DNA from: Clostridia bacterium
GTDB lineage: Bacteria; Bacillota; Clostridia; Christensenellales; Pumilibacteraceae
Direction: 5' to 3'
DNA: 46,722 nt
NCBI GenBank assembly: GCA_022793815.1
Contig: JAAWDP010000015.1
Location: 1 to 46,722, forward strand
The notes beneath the pieces were generated by a model that had not been told where the DNA came from, ran no database searches, and saw only the letters and a program-made list of their open reading frames with translations. How positions within the stretch are numbered: the first letter of the stretch is position 1; every line of letters starts with the position of its first letter. The position numbers were made by a program, and so were the translations under genes. This document shows, in pieces, positions 7,769 to 16,500 of the stretch.

Positions 7769-8308
7769 ATGAAAAAAAGATTATTTGTCTTACTTGTTTG
7801 TTTTTCCGCTCTGACGCTGATATTTGCAAGCGGATGTGTACATACTAATCCCAACGAAGGGTATAAACTTATCCGCATACACATCCGCGCGAACAGCAAT
7901 TCGGAGCAGGACCAAAATGTCAAACTGCAAGTGCGCGACGCATTGAATAGGGTAATCGAACAAAAGGTCGATTCATTCGACACTTTCGAAGTCGCTTACC
8001 GCAAACTTTCTTCGGCGCTCGGCACGCTCAAACGCACGGCAGACGAAGTTCTTGCCGCAAACGGTTTCTCCTACGAGAGCAGCGTGCAGTTGAACAACGA
8101 GTATTTCCCGACCAGAACCTACGAGGGCGTGGTCGTGGAAAGCGGCTACTACGACGCACTTATAGTGCGGCTCGGAGACGGCGTCGGCGACAATTGGTGG
8201 TGCGTGGTCTATCCGCCGCTGTGCTACGTGAAAGCCGAAAGCGAAAGCGTGGAATACAAATCGCTGATAGTCGAGCTGTGGAAAAAATTCGTTTCGTGTT
8301 TTGATTGA
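7769..8308 (+). CDS. spoIIR: stage II sporulation protein R
   Basis: SpoIIR is made in the forespore and secreted into the intermembrane space, where it triggers SpoIIGA to process pro-sigma-E in the mother cell. Family hallmarks are present: IRIHIRANSNSEQDQNVKLQ, then YFPTRTYEG, then NWWCVVYPPLC near the C-terminus. The 179-residue protein has a signal sequence with a lipobox-like ASGC ending at Cys23, so it may be lipid-anchored. ATG 7769 is supported by AGAGG 10 nt upstream. A sigma-F-type promoter precedes it and sleB follows. Confidence 0.93.
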   Translation: MKKRLFVLLVCFSALTLIFASGCVHTNPNEGYKLIRIHIRANSNSEQDQNVKLQVRDALNRVIEQKVDSFDTFEVAYRKLSSALGTLKRTADEVLAANGFSYESSVQLNNEYFPTRTYEGVVVESGYYDALIVRLGDGVGDNWWCVVYPPLCYVKAESESVEYKSLIVELWKKFVSCFD

Positions 8309-8360
8309 AAATACGGAAACGCATGTACCTTTCGTAAAAAACGGGAGGTATTTTTTTATT

Positions 8361-9044
8361 TTGAAAAAGAGATTGACTGCGATAATTTTGTCGGTTTGTC
8401 TTTGTTTCGGCGCACTCTGTATCGCAAGCGTTACCGACGCCGAAGCAAAAAACATAATCAAAGGCGACACCAAACAGAACATAACGGCAGTACAGACACG
8501 GCTTAAAGAGCTCGGTTATTATAAGATAAGCGTGGACGGTATTTGGGGAAGCAAGACGCTTGCCGCCGTCAAAAACTTTCAGCGCGACTACGGCTTGAAA
8601 GTGGACGGCATAGTGGGCGCAAATACGGAAAAGGCTCTTAAAATTACTCTTTCGGGCGGGTCGTCATCGTCGGGCAGCGGCAGCGTTAGCTCGTCGAACT
8701 TGAACCTGCTTGCGCGATGCGTTTACGCAGAGGCACGCGGCGAGCCTTATACGGGACAGGTCGCGGTGGCGGCAGTCGTATTGAACCGCGTGCGCAGCCC
8801 GAAATTCCCCAACACCATTTCGGGTGTAATATATCAGCCGCTTGCGTTTACGACAGTTGCCGACGGACAGATAAACCTTACGCCCAACGACACCGCTTAC
8901 AAGGCGGCTCGCGACGCTCTCAACGGCTGGGATCCCACAAACGGCTGTCTGTACTATTACAACCCAGCCACTGCGACCAGTAAATGGATTTGGTCGTTGA
9001 AGGTGGAGCTTAAAATAGGCAAGCACAGCTTTGCCCGCGCTTAA
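8361..9044 (+). CDS. sleB: spore cortex-lytic enzyme SleB
   Basis: SleB is a lytic transglycosylase stored in the dormant spore that degrades cortex peptidoglycan (muramic-delta-lactam) during germination. From the TTG at 8361 the 227-residue protein has a signal peptide (about 1-29), a peptidoglycan-binding domain (about 37-92: AVQTRLKELGYY, then VDGIWGSKTLAAVKNFQ), a Ser/Gly linker (96-112) and the SleB hydrolase domain, with its catalytic Glu in YAEARGE near 118. GGGAGG at 8343-8348 sets the start; an upstream in-frame ATG overlaps spoIIR and has no SD. ypeB follows, as in Bacillus. Its stop codon sits inside the left arm of a palindromic repeat. Confidence 0.94.
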   Translation: MKKRLTAIILSVCLCFGALCIASVTDAEAKNIIKGDTKQNITAVQTRLKELGYYKISVDGIWGSKTLAAVKNFQRDYGLKVDGIVGANTEKALKITLSGGSSSSGSGSVSSSNLNLLARCVYAEARGEPYTGQVAVAAVVLNRVRSPKFPNTISGVIYQPLAFTTVADGQINLTPNDTAYKAARDALNGWDPTNGCLYYYNPATATSKWIWSLKVELKIGKHSFARA

Positions 9045-9197
9045 AGTCACATTCATCGGCGGATACGGACTGCGCTTGTCTGCCCGCTCGGTTGCGTACG
9101 AGGGTGTACGCGCCCCTCGCGTACAAACAACTGCTGTCCGTCTGCGCCGCGACTGTGACTTTAATTTGTCGCCTCGCATCGGCGGATACGGACTGCG
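9041..9197 (+). repeat. palindromic repeat element between sleB and ypeB
   Basis: A 10-bp perfect inverted repeat (TTAAAGTCAC 9041-9050, GTGACTTTAA 9155-9164) encloses an imperfect palindrome centred near 9107 (TGCGTACGAGGG against CCCCTCGCGTAC). A 21-bp direct repeat starting CATCGGCGGATACG occurs at 9054-9074 and again at 9177-9197. The left end includes the sleB stop codon. It looks like a miniature or extragenic palindromic element; no other copy was found in this window. Confidence 0.7.
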
Positions 9198-9242
9198 TTC
9201 GCTTAGCGTCCTCAATATTCATCTAATCAAGGAGTTAAATAA

Positions 9243-10568
9243 ATGGAAACCAGAGCAAAATTGCAAATTTACGACGGCAAGCACCGTGCCCGCTCGATAG
9301 TTTATATCGGCATAATAATCGGTCTTGCTCTTACGCTCGCGCTTATGACGGCGGCGTATATAATAACATCGGGAAACAACGGCAAAGCCGAAGCGAAACT
9401 CAACAATTACTATTTCGAATCGCTTGCGGAACTCAGCGACAATGTGGACGAAGTGGTGCTGGATTTATCCAAACTGTCCATTCCCATGAGCCGCGGCGCA
9501 ACCGCAGCCACGCTGGGCGAGCTTGCCGTTCACGCAAGCGAGGGCGCAGGCGCGCTTTCCCGTATACCCGTACCCACGGAAAACACTTACGGCGCGATGA
9601 AACTGCTCAATCAGATAGTCGATTACGCTACGGGATTCGCAGGTTCTGTTTCGCGCGGCTACGATGTCGGCGGTTTCGTGAATAATGCGGCTCAGTTCAG
9701 AAAGGCAGCCGAAAGCCTTCAAAGCCGTTTGGACGAAGTCATGCGCCAATCAATGGAAAAAGGCATGATAGAAGCCTCGGCGCTTTCGGGCGAGTGGAGC
9801 GGCAGCGGCGACGGCAAACAGGAAAGCACGCCCGACTATCCCGAAATGATTTACGACGGACCTTTCTCGGACAGCAAACTGCCCGTATCGTTCAAAAGTT
9901 TGGAAAACATGGAAGAGATAACGGAGCAGGAAGCACTTTATAGGGTGGAAAGCATTCTTTCCGTGAAAAACGCAAAGGTAGTCGGCAGAAGCACGGAGCC
10001 CGACGCTTACGAAATAGAAGCGGACGGAGCATACGCAGCGGTGTCCGTTAAAGGCGGAATGATTCTCGAACTCACCGTGCCCGATTATACGGGCGACTCC
10101 AAAAACCTTACGGAGGAAGACGCATACACGCACGCCGCGGAATATGCCGCAAAACTGGGTTACGGCGATTTGTCGCCCGTTTGGTATTACGAAAGCGGTT
10201 CGGTCGCATATATTAACATGGCGCCTACGGCAGGCGAAGCGATTCTGTATACCGACCTCGTCAAAGTGAAAATTTCGCTTACGGATGCGACTCTGCTCGG
10301 CTTGGAAGCGACGGGTTACTGCCGCAACCATATCGACAGAGAAATCAATGCGGTCATAAGCGAACGTGCCGCGGCAGAGCGTTCGGGAATCGATTACGAT
10401 TCGGTGCGCCTTTGCGTGATACCCGACGGCGAAACGGAAGCGGTGTGCTACGAAGTGCACGGACATTACGACGGTATGGAATTTTTCGTGTACGTCGATT
10501 CCGTAACGGGCGAAACCGTAAAAGTGCTCAAAGTTGTGGACAGCGGCGGCGGACGACTTACGGCGTAA
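9243..10568 (+). CDS. ypeB: germination protein YpeB
   Basis: YpeB is the partner that SleB needs for stability and localisation in the spore. The 441-residue protein has an N-terminal membrane anchor (about residues 18-42), a helical YpeB N-domain rich in Leu/Ala, and two or three PepSY-like repeats in the C-terminal half (for example near 220-275, where YRVESILSV precedes YEIEADGAYAAVSV). AAGGAG at 9229-9234 is 8 nt before the ATG. It lies 198 bp after sleB; the pair is normally one operon, but here the palindromic element intervenes. Confidence 0.92.
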   Translation: METRAKLQIYDGKHRARSIVYIGIIIGLALTLALMTAAYIITSGNNGKAEAKLNNYYFESLAELSDNVDEVVLDLSKLSIPMSRGATAATLGELAVHASEGAGALSRIPVPTENTYGAMKLLNQIVDYATGFAGSVSRGYDVGGFVNNAAQFRKAAESLQSRLDEVMRQSMEKGMIEASALSGEWSGSGDGKQESTPDYPEMIYDGPFSDSKLPVSFKSLENMEEITEQEALYRVESILSVKNAKVVGRSTEPDAYEIEADGAYAAVSVKGGMILELTVPDYTGDSKNLTEEDAYTHAAEYAAKLGYGDLSPVWYYESGSVAYINMAPTAGEAILYTDLVKVKISLTDATLLGLEATGYCRNHIDREINAVISERAAAERSGIDYDSVRLCVIPDGETEAVCYEVHGHYDGMEFFVYVDSVTGETVKVLKVVDSGGGRLTA

Positions 10569-10573
10569 GCCCC

Positions 10574-10602
10574 TTGACAAAATCTTTCGGGCGTGATAGA
10601 AT
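10574..10602 (+). promoter_or_regulatory. sigma-A promoter of the thioredoxin-reductase-like gene
   Basis: TTGACA (10574-10579) and TAGAAT (10597-10602) are 17 bp apart, with an extended TGA motif directly before the -10 box. It starts 6 nt after the ypeB stop codon. Confidence 0.85.
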
Positions 10603-10629
10603 ACCGACATAAGCTTTTGGGAGATTGAT

Positions 10630-11511
10630 ATGCAACATTACGACGTATTGATAATAGGCGGCGGTCCCGCGGGATTGAGCGCCGCGATATATCTGGGAAA
10701 TGCGAACAAGAAAACTGCGGTATTCGAAAAAATGACGGCGGGCGGAAAACTCGCCGTCACTCCCGTTATAGAGAATTATCCGGGCGCGATATCCACCGAC
10801 GGATTCGAAGTGGCGCAGTCCATGGCAAAGCAGGCGGTTGCAAGCGGCGCGGTCATAATAACCGAAGAGGTAACCGAAGCCGACCTTTCCGCGCTTAAAA
10901 TCAAGACGGACGGCGGCGAGTACGAAGCCGACGCCGTAATAATCGCCACGGGCACGCGCAGCGGCAAACTGGGCGTCGCGCGCGAAGACGAACTGGTGGG
11001 CTCGGGCGTAAGTTACTGCGCCGTATGCGACGGAGCGTTTTTCCGCGGCAGGGACGTTATGCTGGTCGGTTCGGGCAGTAGAAGCCTTACCGATTTGAAG
11101 TACCTTTCGGGAGTTTGCCGCAAAGTCTTTTACGTCACTGACGATGCTTTGCAAAGTCCGCCTTCGAACAACGTATGCGTTTTGAAAGGCGCGCGCGTGA
11201 AAGAACTTGTCGGAACACCGCTCGAAGCCGTAACTTTTGCGTCGGGTGGCGAAACGCGGCGTGTTGATGTGTCTGCGCTTTTTGTAGACACTGCCTTGAT
11301 TCCCGTGTCTGCGCTCTATTCGGGTCAGTTAAAGACCGACGCAAACGGTTTTATCGTTACCGACGAGCAAATGCAAACAAGCATTAAAGGAGTGTTCGCG
11401 GCAGGCGACGTGCGCAGCAAGACGCTCAGACAGGTGGTAACTGCGGCAAACGACGGTGCGGTGGCGGCTATCGGAGCGGTAAAAGCGGTTGCCGCAAAAC
11501 GCAGAAAATAG
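10630..11511 (+). CDS. thioredoxin reductase-like flavoprotein (possible atypical electron donor)
   Basis: The FAD site (GGGPAGLSAAIYL near residue 11), the redox pair CAVCD (Cys130/Cys133) and the C-terminal FAD motif (GVFAAGDVRSK) place it in the thioredoxin-reductase family. The NAD(P)H domain is unusual: the usual GGGxSAxEEA reads GSGSRSLTDLKYL, and the HRRxxxR motif that binds the NADPH 2'-phosphate is absent. At 293 residues it is also shorter than usual (about 310). These changes recall the ferredoxin- or flavin-dependent thioredoxin reductases of some clostridia. It may therefore reduce thioredoxin with a donor other than NADPH, or have another substrate. The start is set by GGGAG 6 nt before the ATG. 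Confidence 0.8.
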   Translation: MQHYDVLIIGGGPAGLSAAIYLGNANKKTAVFEKMTAGGKLAVTPVIENYPGAISTDGFEVAQSMAKQAVASGAVIITEEVTEADLSALKIKTDGGEYEADAVIIATGTRSGKLGVAREDELVGSGVSYCAVCDGAFFRGRDVMLVGSGSRSLTDLKYLSGVCRKVFYVTDDALQSPPSNNVCVLKGARVKELVGTPLEAVTFASGGETRRVDVSALFVDTALIPVSALYSGQLKTDANGFIVTDEQMQTSIKGVFAAGDVRSKTLRQVVTAANDGAVAAIGAVKAVAAKRRK

Positions 11512-11571
11512 TCCGAGCGAATAATTTTTTTGAAAAATCGCATAAATATAGGTGCAAAATTTTCTTTTTTG

Positions 11572-11580
11572 TGGTATTAT
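11572..11580 (+). promoter_or_regulatory. extended -10 promoter of the corA leader
   Basis: TGG followed by TATTAT (11575-11580) forms an extended -10 element. The -35 match (GTGCAA at 11552) is poor. It lies about 40 nt before the SD of a 20-codon open frame. Confidence 0.5.
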
Positions 11581-11628
11581 GATAACAGCGGTTTCAAACC
11601 GACTTTTTACGTGAGGAGGGGCGATATA

Positions 11629-11691
11629 ATGGAAGACGGACATAGTCCACGAAAGCAATCGAGCGACCTCTCCGCCCCGATATTTCTTTGA
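11629..11691 (+). CDS. possible 20-residue leader peptide upstream of corA
   Basis: An ATG at 11629 follows a very strong SD (GAGGAGGGG, 11613-11621) by about 7 nt and opens a 20-codon frame, MEDGHSPRKQSSDLSAPIFL, ending in TGA at 11689-11691. It lies between an extended -10 promoter and corA. Part of the SD (GGAGGGG) can pair with CCTCTCC inside the frame near 11667-11673, and GGGGCG with CGCCCC just after. It could be a regulatory leader peptide, a small protein, or a structured RNA that only looks coding. No homologue is known to me. Confidence 0.45.
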   Translation: MEDGHSPRKQSSDLSAPIFL

Positions 11692-11718
11692 GAAAATACC
11701 GAGGAATGTTTTTGTGCG

Positions 11719-11753
11719 GGACGGACGCTTGAAAATCAGGGACGTCCTTTTAT
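11719..11753 (+). terminator. possible attenuator hairpin before corA
   Basis: GGACG (11719-11723 or 11723-11727) can pair with CGTCC (11743-11747), which is followed by TTTTATTATT. The stem is short and the loop long, so this is weak. It lies between the 20-codon frame and the corA start. Confidence 0.3.
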
Positions 11754-11773
11754 TATTCGCAAGAAAAAGCGAT

Positions 11774-12718
11774 ATGAAAGATATCTATGTAATGAAAAGT
11801 AAAGAGCGCACGCTCGAAGCGGTTTCCTCGCCGTCGCCGGGATGCTGGATAAATCTCGAAAACCCGTCGGATAAGGAAATAGAAGAAACCGCCGCGGCAA
11901 CGGGCATACCCGAAGATATGCTCAAAGCCGCACTCGACGAGGAGGAACGCGCGCATATAGAAACTGACGACGGCTGCACGTTGATTCTTGTCGATATTCC
12001 CGTAATGAGCGGCGACAAAGATTGGTACGTGTATTCGACGCTTCCGCTGGCAATGGTCTACAACGACAATTATTTTGTTACGGTGTGTCTGCGCGACACG
12101 GCTGTGCTCGGCGATTTTCTGAACCAGCGCGTCCGCAATTTCGACGTAAACAAGCGTACCCGTTTCGTCTATCAGATTCTGTACGTAAACGCAATCAAGT
12201 TTTTGGGCTATCTCAAACAAATAGACAAAACTTCGTCGCGCGTCCAGCAGCATCTGCACCGTTCCATGAAAAATAAAGAACTGATACAGCTGCTTGACCT
12301 CGAAAAAGCATTGGTTTACTTTTCGACGTCGCTCAATTCAAACCAGATAGTTATCGACAGACTGAAAACGCTTTCGACGCTGAAACACTTCGACGACGAC
12401 AACGACATAATCGACGACGTAATAGTCGAAAACAAACAGGCAATAGAAATGGCGACCATTTATCGCGACATTATGGGCGGCACAATGGACGCGTTCGCTT
12501 CGGTCATAAGCAACAATCAGAACATAGTAATGAAATTGCTTACCGCGCTTACGATACTGCTGACCATACCCACCGTGATAGCCTCTCTGTGGGGCATGAA
12601 CGTGCATGTTCCGTTCGAGTCGCTGCCGGGTTATGCGGGATTCTTCATCATTTTGGGAATCATAGCCGCCATACTCGTGCCCGTAACCGTAATAATGATA
12701 AGAAAACGAATGTTTTAA
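11774..12718 (+). CDS. corA: CorA-family divalent cation (Mg2+) transporter
   Basis: CorA channels bring in Mg2+ (sometimes Co2+ or Ni2+) as pentamers. The 314-residue protein has a long cytoplasmic helical domain, then two C-terminal membrane helices (about 250-272 and 285-307) joined by the signature loop GMN at 274-276 (LWGMNVHVPFESLPGYAGF). I prefer ATG 11774 (MKDIYVMKSK) to a GTG 60 nt upstream, because that GTG overlaps a possible attenuator hairpin; neither has a good SD. The zinc-ribbon gene 12 nt downstream is probably co-transcribed. Confidence 0.88.
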   Translation: MKDIYVMKSKERTLEAVSSPSPGCWINLENPSDKEIEETAAATGIPEDMLKAALDEEERAHIETDDGCTLILVDIPVMSGDKDWYVYSTLPLAMVYNDNYFVTVCLRDTAVLGDFLNQRVRNFDVNKRTRFVYQILYVNAIKFLGYLKQIDKTSSRVQQHLHRSMKNKELIQLLDLEKALVYFSTSLNSNQIVIDRLKTLSTLKHFDDDNDIIDDVIVENKQAIEMATIYRDIMGGTMDAFASVISNNQNIVMKLLTALTILLTIPTVIASLWGMNVHVPFESLPGYAGFFIILGIIAAILVPVTVIMIRKRMF

Positions 12719-12730
12719 AGGATATTGAAT

Positions 12731-12925
12731 ATGCCTATTATAGAACTCAAATGCACAAAATGCGGTCGTGAAAGCGAAGAACTCGTGGCGGCGGACGGCA
12801 AATATCCCAAGTGCCCCGAATGCGGCGGAAAAATGCAGCAGAATTACAACGGCGCTCTGAAAGTCAACTCGGTCAAAAAACACAATTGCTCCGGACATTG
12901 CGCAGGTTGCTCGGGATGTCATTGA
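12731..12925 (+). CDS. FmdB-type zinc-ribbon protein
   Basis: This 64-residue protein begins with an FmdB-like regulatory zinc ribbon (MPIIELKCTKCGRESEELV, then KCPECGGKM; two CxxC pairs). It ends in a Cys/His-rich tail (HNCSGHCAGCSGCH) that could bind a further metal ion. The family is widespread and of unknown function. AAAGGA lies 8 nt before the ATG. It sits between corA and the nitroreductase in the same orientation. Confidence 0.8.
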   Translation: MPIIELKCTKCGRESEELVAADGKYPKCPECGGKMQQNYNGALKVNSVKKHNCSGHCAGCSGCH

Positions 12926-12944
12926 TATAATCGGAGGTGCGGTA

Positions 12945-13508
12945 ATGAACGCAACAATCAGGACTCTTTTGGAACGCCGCAGCGTGCGCTCGTTCGATAC
13001 GGCGAAAAAAGCGGAAGAACGAGTGCTTACGGAAATAGTAAAGGCAGGCGCTTATGCTCCCAGCGCAATGAACCGTCAGGCGTGGCATTTCACGGTAATC
13101 GAAAACAGTCGGATTCTGCTTGACCTCAATGCCGCAGTGAAAAGCATTGCGTCGCAGTCGGAGGAGGAAAGAATACGCTCACGTTCGACGGACGATACCT
13201 ATAATTTCTATTATAACGCGCCCGCGCTCATCGTGGTGTCAATGTCAGATAACGCGCTTTATCCACGCGAAGACACGGGCTGCTGCATGCAGAACATGAT
13301 GATAGCGGCAACCTCGCTCGGCGTCGGAACGTGCTGGATTAACCAGCTCGGAAACGGTGCAAGCGAACAGCCCTGCGTCAGAGAGGTTCTCGACCGCGCG
13401 GGCGTTCCGGCAGGCAACAAAGTCTATGCGGCGCTTGCCGTGGGGTATGCGCTGAAAAGTCCGCCGCTTAAAGACCGCGTCCACGGTGTCGTGAATTTCG
13501 TAAAGTAA
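12945..13508 (+). CDS. nitroreductase-family FMN oxidoreductase
   Basis: The 187-residue protein has the FMN-phosphate-binding start of the family (LLERRSVRSFD, residues 8-18), the conserved APSAMNRQAWHF and the Gly-rich segment near 120-135 (ATSLGVGTCWI). Members reduce nitroaromatics, quinones or flavins with NAD(P)H; the substrate is not predictable. GGAGGT (12933-12938) is 6 nt before the ATG. It is the last gene of the corA unit and ends at a strong bidirectional terminator. Confidence 0.9.
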   Translation: MNATIRTLLERRSVRSFDTAKKAEERVLTEIVKAGAYAPSAMNRQAWHFTVIENSRILLDLNAAVKSIASQSEEERIRSRSTDDTYNFYYNAPALIVVSMSDNALYPREDTGCCMQNMMIAATSLGVGTCWINQLGNGASEQPCVREVLDRAGVPAGNKVYAALAVGYALKSPPLKDRVHGVVNFVK

Positions 13509-13524
13509 TCTACAATGTAATATC

Positions 13525-13558
13525 AAAACGCCTCGGCTTGTTCGTCCGAGGCGTTTTT
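13525..13558. terminator. bidirectional terminator
   Basis: A perfect 12-bp stem (AAAACGCCTCGG 13525-13536 with CCGAGGCGTTTT 13546-13557) has a 9-nt loop. T runs exist on both strands. It serves the nitroreductase unit on the plus strand and the giant repeat protein on the minus strand. Confidence 0.9.
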
Positions 13559-13568
13559 GTGTTTCGGT

Positions 13569-16500
13569 TTATTCCTGTACGGGATTTGTGATTGTGCCGT
13601 ATGAGTGCGAGTCCAAGTATGATTTAAGCGATTCGATAGGGCGTTCCTCGTATATCGGAGTGTTGCCGTTAAAGCCAGTCGCCACTCGGAAAGTATCCAC
13701 GCTCGTTCCGATGTCGGCAAGCGTCGCTTCGAATTTCATTGTTACCACACCGACCATGGAAGTCGTAAAGCCCAATTCGTTTATGAAAGTGCGCAGCCCG
13801 TTTCCGATGTCTGTTTTGCGCGTTCCGATAAACACTTCGGCTTTGCCGAGATTTGTGTTGCCCGCAAGGGAGGCAAGGTCTATCTGCACGAAGTGGCGGT
13901 TGTCTTTGAAATAGTAGTGATTGAAGAAGTCTTCGAAATTGCCGGGTTCGGTGTCGCCGCCCTTTGACATTTGGTCGGTAATCGTGTCTTTCAGCATTCC
14001 CGTCATAGGCGCGACGTAGAACACGTAATTCATAAGATTGTTCATGCCGCCGTCGCCCGAGATTTCGTTCATAAGGTCGCCTGCGGCAACTTTGACATAA
14101 TTGTATTTGCCGCTTTGGTCGAGCTTGTTGAAGTACATATAACCGTCGAGATAGTATATCTGCGAGGCGGAACGCTCCAAAAGGGAAATTCCCAACTTCT
14201 TCGTTTCCGGAGTGGACATCGAAACCGCCACAAGCGGCTTATGTGTTACTTTGCCGTCCGCACCTATGACGGGAATAAGTTTTACTCTTATGTCGACGGG
14301 CACGTCTATCGTCACTTTGGTTATCTTTATGTCGATAACGACATTCAGATTGCCTTTGATGTGGAAGTCCGACAGATTGGCAGTGTTTAAAAGAGCGGTT
14401 GTCAAATTCGATACATCCGACAAATCGTTCAGACAGTTGCCTTCGAGATATGTTTTGAAATAAGTTTCGTAAGGCATACCGTAGGTATTTTCGAACCAAT
14501 TATTGAAGTAGCCGTCCAGCGAAACAAAATTCCCGTTATCGTTTACAGTGTTTTTGAAAGCGAAGAAATCGGTATAAGTCCAATACTCTCCGTTGTACTC
14601 GACGTAGGTAAGGTTCTTTATCTTTTCGATAAAATCGGCTTTTTCCGAATAGTCGCCGGACCGAAGCTTAATATAATCTCCGTTGTCTTTTTGATTGTAT
14701 TTATACCCGAACAGCCACTTGCGTTCGTATCTGTTTGCTTTTATTATATCGTCTTCCCCGTAGGATACGTCATGACGGACAAACTCGCTGTCGTAGTTAG
14801 GAAGACTTACGCCGTCGAAACCGCCGCTCCGGATTCTGTCTATAAGTTCCTGACGCTTGTAAGTTCCGCCGATACTCGTCGCGTAGTTATAGTCGTGATA
14901 TACGGGGCGCTCTATTTCAACGCTCTCGGGGCATTGCAGCGACAGACGGAAAGTGGTTGCGGACTGCTGTGTCACAAGATTTTCCATGCTCCAATTCGTC
15001 AGTATGCTGTTTTCGCCGAGCGAGCGCGTAAGGGAAAGCGAGGTTTCGTTTACGCCGATGTTCAGCGAGGCGGAGGTCTCGTCCGCCGCCGTATAAAGCG
15101 TTATCTTCGGAAGATTGCCGAGCATACCGAGCACCGAAGAAAGCGTCGGGTCGGGCATGGGCTTGATATCGAGCAGAGAAGTAAGTCTGCTTAAAATGTC
15201 CTGCGCCTTGCCGAGCATGCCTTTATAGTCGTAATCCGCATCGTTTACGAAATCGTAAGCCTCGTCATAGATTTGCGTTATTATTTCAAGCAAACCGTCG
15301 GCTATTACGCTTATGTCGTCGAAAGCATCGATTTGGAAATCGCCTATGAAATCACCCGAAACGATTTCTCGGTCCGCGGGAATAATGCGGTCGATAATCG
15401 TGCCGTCCTTTATGCCGAGTACGTCCTTGACGTTACCCAGCAGCGAAAGCACTTCGTCTACGGTGAGCTTGAACTTCACGCCGTTGTAAGTGAGATAAAT
15501 TTCCTGATTTCCGTCGCCGTCGGTAATCATGATGTCGAATACGTGTAAAGGTTTCACGCCCGTGAAATCCGCGTCCACGCCGGTTGCCGCAACTTCATAC
15601 ACATCGAACGCAAGGTGCAGATTCGGTATTCCGCCGGTGGGGCTGAACTCGACATAACCGTTTACTTTATGCGTCTTATCCGCATACCAAACTCTTATAT
15701 CGTCGAAACTTACGCGGTATGTCTTTTGTCTGAACGTATTTATCAGCGCGTCCAAATAGGGGATGAGCTCGGATGCTTCGACGTATGTAAGGTTTACCGC
15801 CGCGAGCGAAGCATTTTCCACGCTTTCTGCGTCGTAAACGGTCTTTACCGAAAGGCGGGCGTTTATGTTTGCCGTACCGAGTTTTTCGTCGTTTACAACC
15901 GTAGTCAAAGTCACGTCCGAAAGTCTGCCGTCCGCAAGCGTCACGCGGATGTTTACATTGTTTGCGCCTGCCGTCAGGTCGACTTCCAACGTGTTGCCGT
16001 CAATCATCCGTATGTCCGCAATCATTTTGAGAATGTCGGCGGGATTTGACGAAGGAGCGAAAGAGGATATGAGATTTTGTATGTCTTTTATGAGATTAGG
16101 GGTAAATGCGGGGAGCAGCGAACTCAAAATGCCGCCGAGCGCGTCCGCATCCGATTTGTCCGCATGTATTTTAGTTTCGCCGTAAACGAGATACACGTCC
16201 GTTCCTTCGAATGCTATCATTATCGGCATGTTTTCGCCGTTTGTCTGCGGTACCGACAAATTCAATTGCACCGCAAGTCCGTCGGCTTTTGCGAGGAAAG
16301 TTAACTGTCCCGTAACGGTAAACGCTGCGCCGTCGTCGCAAATTACCGCGGCTTCGAAATCCGTGACAAATCCGCGTGTATCGGCAAGCGAAGCGACGGA
16401 AGAAACAAACCCGACCAAATCGCGGGCGTCGATATATTCGCCGTCGGGTTTCGCTATTTCGGCTTTATTGTCCGAAACATCGAGTTTTGCGGTAACGGCA

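Noticed and set aside
11581-11773. Mg2+ M-box or Mn2+ riboswitch before corA
   Set aside because: None of the conserved M-box or yybP-ykoY motifs could be found; a short coding leader fits better.
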